NCBI GenBank assembly: GCA_023421395.1
Contig: JAEZTL010000020.1
Coordinates: 1 to 49,274 of the forward strand
Direction of reading: 5' to 3'
Source: Bacillota bacterium
Lineage (GTDB): Bacteria > Bacillota > Clostridia > Christensenellales > Aristaeellaceae
Length of the DNA stretch: 49,274 bases
The notes under the pieces were generated by a model that ran no database searches, was not told the origin of the DNA, and saw nothing but the letters and a program-made list of their open reading frames with translations. Shown in pieces: positions 45,285 to 49,274 of this stretch (position 1 is the first letter of the stretch; the number at the start of each line of letters is the position of its first letter). Position numbers and translations under genes: made by a program.

Positions 45285-47014
45285 TTGAGCAATTCCTCCT
45301 CGCTGAGCTGCGAAGCGGCGATCTCGTGGTAGACCGGACAGGTTTCGAGAAGCGTCCGGTGGGTTCCCACGCCGGCGACTCGCCCGCCGTCCAGCACCAC
45401 GATCTGGTCTGCGTTCATTACCGTGGATACCCGCTGCGCCACGATCAGGATCGTCGCGCCCGCAAGCTCCCGGCCCAGCGCTTCGCGCAGCCGCGCGTCG
45501 GTCTTGAGGTCCAGCGCGGAAAAGCTGTCGTCAAACGCGTAGACGGGGGCGTTTTTCGCGATGGCGCGGCCGATGGACAGCCGCTGTTTCTGACCGCCGG
45601 ATACGTTCGTGCCGCCCTGAGCGATGGGATCCTCGTAGCCGCCGGGCTTTTCCTCGATGAAGTCCGCCGCCTGGGCGATGTCCGCGGCGCGACGAACGGC
45701 GTCAAGGGGCATTTGCGGGTCCGAGTAGGCCAGGTTTGAGCGGATCGTGCCGGAGAACAGCACGCTCTTTTGCGGGACGTAGCCGATTTTGCCGCGAAGG
45801 TCCTTGAGCCGCACTTTCCGGATATCCCGCCCGGAAACGAGGATACGCCCGCCGGTCACATCGTAAAAACGCACGAGGAGGTTCATCAGCGTCGACTTGC
45901 CGCTGCCGGTGGCTCCGATAAAGGCGGTGGTGGTGCCGGGCCGCGCGGCAAAGCTGATGCCGTGCAGCACATCGTCCTCGCCGCCGGGATAGCGGAAGCT
46001 GACATCCTCAAAGCGCACCTCGCCGTTGAAGGGTTCCGGGAAAGCCTCCGGCTGCTCCGGGTCCAGGATGGTGGGTTCAGTTTTCAGCACCTCCTGGATG
46101 CGGTCGCTGGACACGATCGCCCGGGGCACCAGGATGAACATCATCGCCAGGAACAGGAACGCCATGATAATCTGCATGGCGTACTGCATATACGCCATCA
46201 TGTCGCCGATCTTCATGTCAAAGGTGGTCACCTGCCGGGTGCCGACCCACACGATCGTCAGCGTGGTCAGGTTCATAATGAGCATCATCGCGGGCATCAT
46301 CACGCTCATCGCGCGGTTGACGAAGAGGTTCGTCCCCGCGAAGTCCCTGTTGGCGCTGTCAAAGCGCTTCTCCTCAAACTTCTGGGTGTTGAACGCGCGG
46401 ATCACCAGCATGCCCTCGAGGTTTTCCCGGGCGACGCGGTTGATGCGGTCCAGGAGATTCTGGATGGACATGAACCGGGGCATGACCAACGCCAGCAAAA
46501 TGAGAATCAGCCCGATCAGGCAGATCACCGCGATGGCAATGATCCAAGTCATGGACGAGGACTTCTGTACCGCGTGGATCACGCCGCCCACACCCATGAT
46601 GGGCGCGTAGAACACGAAGCGGATGGCCATGACCAGCAGCGTCTGCACCTGTGTCACGTCGTTGGTGGTGCGGGTGATCAGAGAAGCCGTGGAGAACCTG
46701 TCAAACTGCGCGCTCGAGAAGGATTCCACCTTTTGAAAGACGCGGCTGCGAAGATCGCCCGCCACGTTGGCCGCAACAAAGGCCGCGATGTAGCCCACCA
46801 TAATCGAGGCCCCCGCGCTGATCAGCGAGATCAGGAGCATTTTGCCGCCCATCTGCCAGATATAGGGGATGTTTGAATCCATGACACCGGTATTGACGAT
46901 GTCGGACATGTAGTCCGGCAGCGTCAGATCGCAGATCGCCTGTGTAAAAAGCAACGCCACCGCAATCAGCACATACCCGGTGTAAGGGGCCAGAGAGCCA
47001 ACCAGTTTTTTCAA
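45281..47014 (-). CDS. ABC half-exporter with degenerate Walker B (heterodimer partner)
   Basis: Type IV half-transporter, 577 residues, six membrane helices in the first 310 residues. The ATPase domain has Walker A GATGSGKST near 365 and an intact signature VSGGQKQ near 473. Walker B is VYAFDDSFSALD, where the catalytic Glu is Asp. The ATP site built by its own Walker motifs is therefore expected to hydrolyse poorly, while its signature completes the active site of the partner. It begins six bases after the MarR gene. Such pairs often export drugs and are induced by them. Confidence 0.94.
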   Translation of the reverse strand: MKKLVGSLAPYTGYVLIAVALLFTQAICDLTLPDYMSDIVNTGVMDSNIPYIWQMGGKMLLISLISAGASIMVGYIAAFVAANVAGDLRSRVFQKVESFSSAQFDRFSTASLITRTTNDVTQVQTLLVMAIRFVFYAPIMGVGGVIHAVQKSSSMTWIIAIAVICLIGLILILLALVMPRFMSIQNLLDRINRVARENLEGMLVIRAFNTQKFEEKRFDSANRDFAGTNLFVNRAMSVMMPAMMLIMNLTTLTIVWVGTRQVTTFDMKIGDMMAYMQYAMQIIMAFLFLAMMFILVPRAIVSSDRIQEVLKTEPTILDPEQPEAFPEPFNGEVRFEDVSFRYPGGEDDVLHGISFAARPGTTTAFIGATGSGKSTLMNLLVRFYDVTGGRILVSGRDIRKVRLKDLRGKIGYVPQKSVLFSGTIRSNLAYSDPQMPLDAVRRAADIAQAADFIEEKPGGYEDPIAQGGTNVSGGQKQRLSIGRAIAKNAPVYAFDDSFSALDLKTDARLREALGRELAGATILIVAQRVSTVMNADQIVVLDGGRVAGVGTHRTLLETCPVYHEIAASQLSEEELLK

Positions 47015-47020
47015 TCGCCT

Positions 47021-47473
47021 TCACTCTTTCCGCTGGAATTCGGCCTTCGCGCCAGCCAGGAACTTCTCCATCAGCTCGAGAAATCTCACGGCTTCCTCCC
47101 GGCCCATTTTTTCCAGGATACTTCCAATCCGGGCGATGCCCTCCCGGTAGACCTCCTGCATCTTCTGCCGGCCTTCGTCCGTCAGGTCGATGGCCGTCTG
47201 CCGCCGATCGTCGGGGTCGATCGAGCGGTGGATCCACCCCTTCTCCTCCATAGCGCCCAGCGTTTGCGAGATCGAGGACTTCGTAAACCCCATCCGGGCG
47301 CTCAACCAAGTGGTCGATGCGCGTTCTCCCCGCCTGATGCATATGTCGATCAGGTGCAGGATGGACATTTCGCTATGGGTGATGCCGCAAAAAGGCTTTG
47401 ATTGCATCAGATAGCGGCGCATTTCACCGATGGCGGTGAAGAAACGCTCGGGCAACTGCCGCTGTTGATCCAT
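47021..47473 (-). CDS. MarR-family regulator of the efflux operon
   Basis: 150-residue winged-helix regulator. The helix-turn-helix RASTTWLSARMGFTKSSISQ (about 51-70), TLGAMEEKGWIHRS and the wing DPDDRRQTAIDLTDEG (about 85-100) are typical. It is the first gene of the operon, six bases before the first ABC gene, the usual layout for a repressor that senses the exported compound. Two direct repeats of TAACAGT lie just after its likely transcription start and may be the operator. The residues that bind ligand are not visible from sequence. Confidence 0.93.
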   Translation of the reverse strand: MDQQRQLPERFFTAIGEMRRYLMQSKPFCGITHSEMSILHLIDICIRRGERASTTWLSARMGFTKSSISQTLGAMEEKGWIHRSIDPDDRRQTAIDLTDEGRQKMQEVYREGIARIGSILEKMGREEAVRFLELMEKFLAGAKAEFQRKE

Positions 47474-47496
47474 GAAATCACTCCGTTCGTCCGCTG

Positions 47497-47519
47497 ACTG
47501 TTAAGCTTCCAAACTGTTA
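47497..47519 (-). promoter_or_regulatory. Candidate MarR operator of the efflux operon
   Basis: TAACAGT occurs twice on the minus strand (47519-47513 and 47503-47497), 16 bp apart, about 5-28 bases after the predicted start of transcription. They are direct, not inverted. Confidence 0.4.
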
Positions 47520-47530
47520 GGGTGCCTCAC

Positions 47531-47559
47531 ATTATAGGCCCGCCGGCGAGTCTCGTCAA
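47531..47559 (-). promoter_or_regulatory. Promoter of the MarR-ABC efflux operon
   Basis: On the minus strand TTGACG (47559-47554) and TATAAT (47536-47531) are spaced 17 bp. Confidence 0.8.
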
Positions 47560-47767
47560 TCCCCCGGCGTGAATTTTCCAGCATCGCCCAGTTTCCGCCA
47601 TAGTTCCCGGGGCGCGAAAAGCCCGGGCCGGGGGCGCCGAACATCAAATACCCGACTGTTTTTGCAAATAGAGAAGCCCTCGCGCGCCTGAAGTCCGCAA
47701 ATTCTGGGCGTCACGCCGCTTCTTTCGCCTTTTCCGCACCCGGCGTACGCGCCGAAGAGGAAGAAAC

Positions 47768-47799
47768 GGCGTTCCCGGCGCCGAAGGCGCCGGGAACGC
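47768..47799 (-). terminator. Terminator of the repeat-protein gene
   Basis: Perfect 14-bp arms (47769-47782, 47786-47799) have a GAA loop. On the minus strand TTTCTTCCTC follows a few bases later. It lies 70 bases past the stop. Confidence 0.6.
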
Positions 47800-47868
47800 T
47801 TGAAGTCTCACAGGGTTGTTGCGGTTGATCGAAACCCCGGCCGGTCCGGAGGCGGGGTCCTCCTTCCG

Positions 47869-49274
47869 TCAGAACAGAATGCGCAGCAGCCGTGTGATCA
47901 GCGACACCAACGCCGAAACTCGAAGCTGCAGCCCGCTCGAGAATATTTGCGCAATCGAGGTGGATTTCGCGGCAACCACGATGCCCAGATCGCCCAGCGG
48001 CACGTCGTAGGTCTGGCTGTCGGCGCTGCAGGCGACCGTACCCGTATGGGTGTTTGAGCCCAGGGTTGCGGTCAGGTCAAAGGTGTTCCCCTGGAACAGC
48101 CTGAACTGGGCGCTGTCGGTCGCGCCGGTCGCCTTGCCAAATTCCGTTCCGCCCTTGGCGAGGATCACCGTAACGCCGGTTGCGCCGGGGAAACTGACCG
48201 TCAGCGTCGTAAAGGGCACGTTGTAGACGGTATCCCCACTGACGAAAATGCCGGTACCGGTGTGATCCATCGCGTAGCGGTTGACCGAGATGTCGTAGGT
48301 CAGGCCGTCAAACACCGTGAAGGCCGCCGTGCCATTGGTCCACCCGCCCGTCCTGAGCGCCGCGCTGCCGCCCGTCAAGATCGTCACGCTCTGCGCTTCC
48401 ACCCCGGGATAATTCACCGTCAGCTTCGCCGTCGGCACCGTATAGGCGGTATCGCCGTTCACCGTCAGGCCCTGCTTTTCGTGCGCCATGCCGTAGCGGT
48501 TGACCGTGATGTCGTAGGTCAGGCCGTCAAATACCGTGAAGACCGCCGTGCCATTGGTCCACCCGCCCGTCCTGAGCGCCGCGCTGCCACCCGTCGAGAC
48601 CGTCACGCTCTGCGCTTCCACCCCGGGATAGTTCACCGTCAGCTTCGCCGTCGGCACCGTGTAGACAGTACTGTCTCCAATAACCACCAGGCCGGCATAG
48701 GTGTGCGCCATGCCGTAGCGGTTGACCGAAACGGTGTACAGGCCGCTGGGAACCGTAAAGCTTGCGGTGTCTCGGGACCAGCCGCCGGTGCTATAGACCT
48801 TGCCAAAGGCGCTGGTCAGTTTCACATTCTGCGCCTCAACGCCCGGGAAAACAACCCTTACGCCGGTAGACGCACCCAGCGTCACCTCGTCGGCGCGGCA
48901 GTCCACATCGGTATACCAGTAATCCACACCCTTGATCGTCAGGCGGACGCTGTAGGGCGTGTCCTGGAACACCGAGAAAGCCGTGCTGTCTTTAAGGTAG
49001 GAATTGGTCTTGACAAACCCGCTTGGGCCGTTAAGCGTGGCCTGCACCGAGCTGAAGCCCGGGAACAGCACCTTGAGGGTACACATCGGGGCGTTATAGA
49101 CCTCGGCCGGGTCATCACACAGGATGGAGCCCTTATGGCTCATGCCGCCCTCGGTCAGCGTCACATCGTAGGTCAGGCCGGTGAACACGCGGAAATCCGC
49201 CGTGTCCGTCTTATAGCTCTGTGACAGGACCGAGCTCCCGCCGATGGTCAGCCTCGCGCTGTCAAGGCTCGTGA
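47869..49274 (-). CDS. Repeat-rich beta-domain protein, 3' part only (runs off the window)
   Basis: At least 468 residues, with no start in the window. It consists of units of about 73 residues, each with a YPGVEAQ(S/N)V strand, a TGGW(T/S) turn, FDGLTYD(I)xVNRY and a closing YTVPTAKLTV strand. Two central units are almost identical. The pattern resembles PEGA or Ig-like beta-sandwich repeats of surface proteins, but I cannot assign a family. The C-terminal end (IFSSGLQLRVSALVSLITRLL) is a hydrophobic basic helix with no LPxTG sorting signal. The start, signal peptide and full length are outside. A GTG at 49188 is internal, since the frame stays open to 49274. Confidence 0.8.
   Translation of the reverse strand, partial: TSLDSARLTIGGSSVLSQSYKTDTADFRVFTGLTYDVTLTEGGMSHKGSILCDDPAEVYNAPMCTLKVLFPGFSSVQATLNGPSGFVKTNSYLKDSTAFSVFQDTPYSVRLTIKGVDYWYTDVDCRADEVTLGASTGVRVVFPGVEAQNVKLTSAFGKVYSTGGWSRDTASFTVPSGLYTVSVNRYGMAHTYAGLVVIGDSTVYTVPTAKLTVNYPGVEAQSVTVSTGGSAALRTGGWTNGTAVFTVFDGLTYDITVNRYGMAHEKQGLTVNGDTAYTVPTAKLTVNYPGVEAQSVTILTGGSAALRTGGWTNGTAAFTVFDGLTYDISVNRYAMDHTGTGIFVSGDTVYNVPFTTLTVSFPGATGVTVILAKGGTEFGKATGATDSAQFRLFQGNTFDLTATLGSNTHTGTVACSADSQTYDVPLGDLGIVVAAKSTSIAQIFSSGLQLRVSALVSLITRLLRILF
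48281..48668 (-). repeat. Near-identical 219-bp tandem units inside the repeat protein gene
   Basis: The block 48281-48449 recurs at 48500-48668 (offset 219 bp, 73 codons) with only a handful of base differences. A third, more diverged unit begins near 48722 (offset 222 bp). The low divergence suggests recent duplication or gene conversion. Confidence 0.85.

Larger units (their letters stand above)
47474..47868. other. 395-base gap with efflux promoter and a terminator, no gene
   Basis: It holds the efflux operon promoter and its repeats (47497-47559) and a hairpin terminator (47769-47799). The bases between (about 47560-47768) show no ORF with a ribosome-binding site and nothing else that I recognise. 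Confidence 0.55.

Noticed and set aside
48281..48668. CRISPR-like repeats
   Set aside because: The repeats are long (219 bp), in frame and part of a protein; there are no short repeats with unique spacers and no cas genes.

Overview
The window is about 49 kb of GC-rich DNA and carries 46 coding genes. spo0A, a spoVAC-spoVAD-spoVAE cluster, T-box control of valS, a long-form hpf and a heterodimeric ABC exporter point to an endospore-forming Firmicute. The load of ferredoxin, rubredoxin, rubrerythrin and a cysteine desulfidase points to a strict anaerobe, so a high-GC, possibly gut-associated Clostridia lineage is likely (inference; I cannot name a genus). No rRNA, tRNA, CRISPR array, transposase or phage gene was seen. 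Housekeeping half (1-15 kb): valS with a T-box leader, pgsA and cobO run leftward. From a divergent promoter region, helD, ftsK/spoIIIE, then the coupled set rimO-pgsA-cinA, nagB and hpf run rightward. hpf has a sigma-H-type promoter and an 18-codon ORF in front of it. A GNAT acetyltransferase and a DUF896 protein follow. Signalling, envelope and sporulation (15-26 kb): a REC-HD-GYP-GGDEF cyclic-di-GMP protein, two divergent family 2 glycosyltransferases, a MarR-DegV pair with a strong operator palindrome, the spoVA operon led by an unannotated 51-residue membrane protein, a Cys-rich protein, a divergent 2[4Fe-4S] ferredoxin, a 380-base palindrome-rich gap, a ROK fructokinase and spo0A. Carbon metabolism (26-37 kb): two aldo/keto reductases, class II galT, glpK, an acidic single-pass membrane protein, and L-cysteine desulfidase. 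In this stretch lies the most unusual unit of the window. It is an operon coding for a secreted barnase-type RNase, then a protein in which a complete barstar-like inhibitor is fused to a xylose-isomerase-like TIM barrel, then an aldo/keto reductase. Oxygen/redox defence (37-41 kb): rubredoxin, a rubredoxin-rubrerythrin-like fusion, a ferredoxin-rubredoxin-rubrerythrin fusion, a flavin disulfide oxidoreductase and a DsrE-like protein, all leftward. Drug efflux (41-47.5 kb): MarR regulator, two ABC half-exporters with complementary degenerate ATP sites, and two HlyD-type adaptor proteins. The right edge holds the 3' end of a large repeat protein with nearly identical 219-bp internal repeats. 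GC-rich hairpins separate most transcription units, and many sigma-A-type promoters with 16-18 bp spacing can be read directly.
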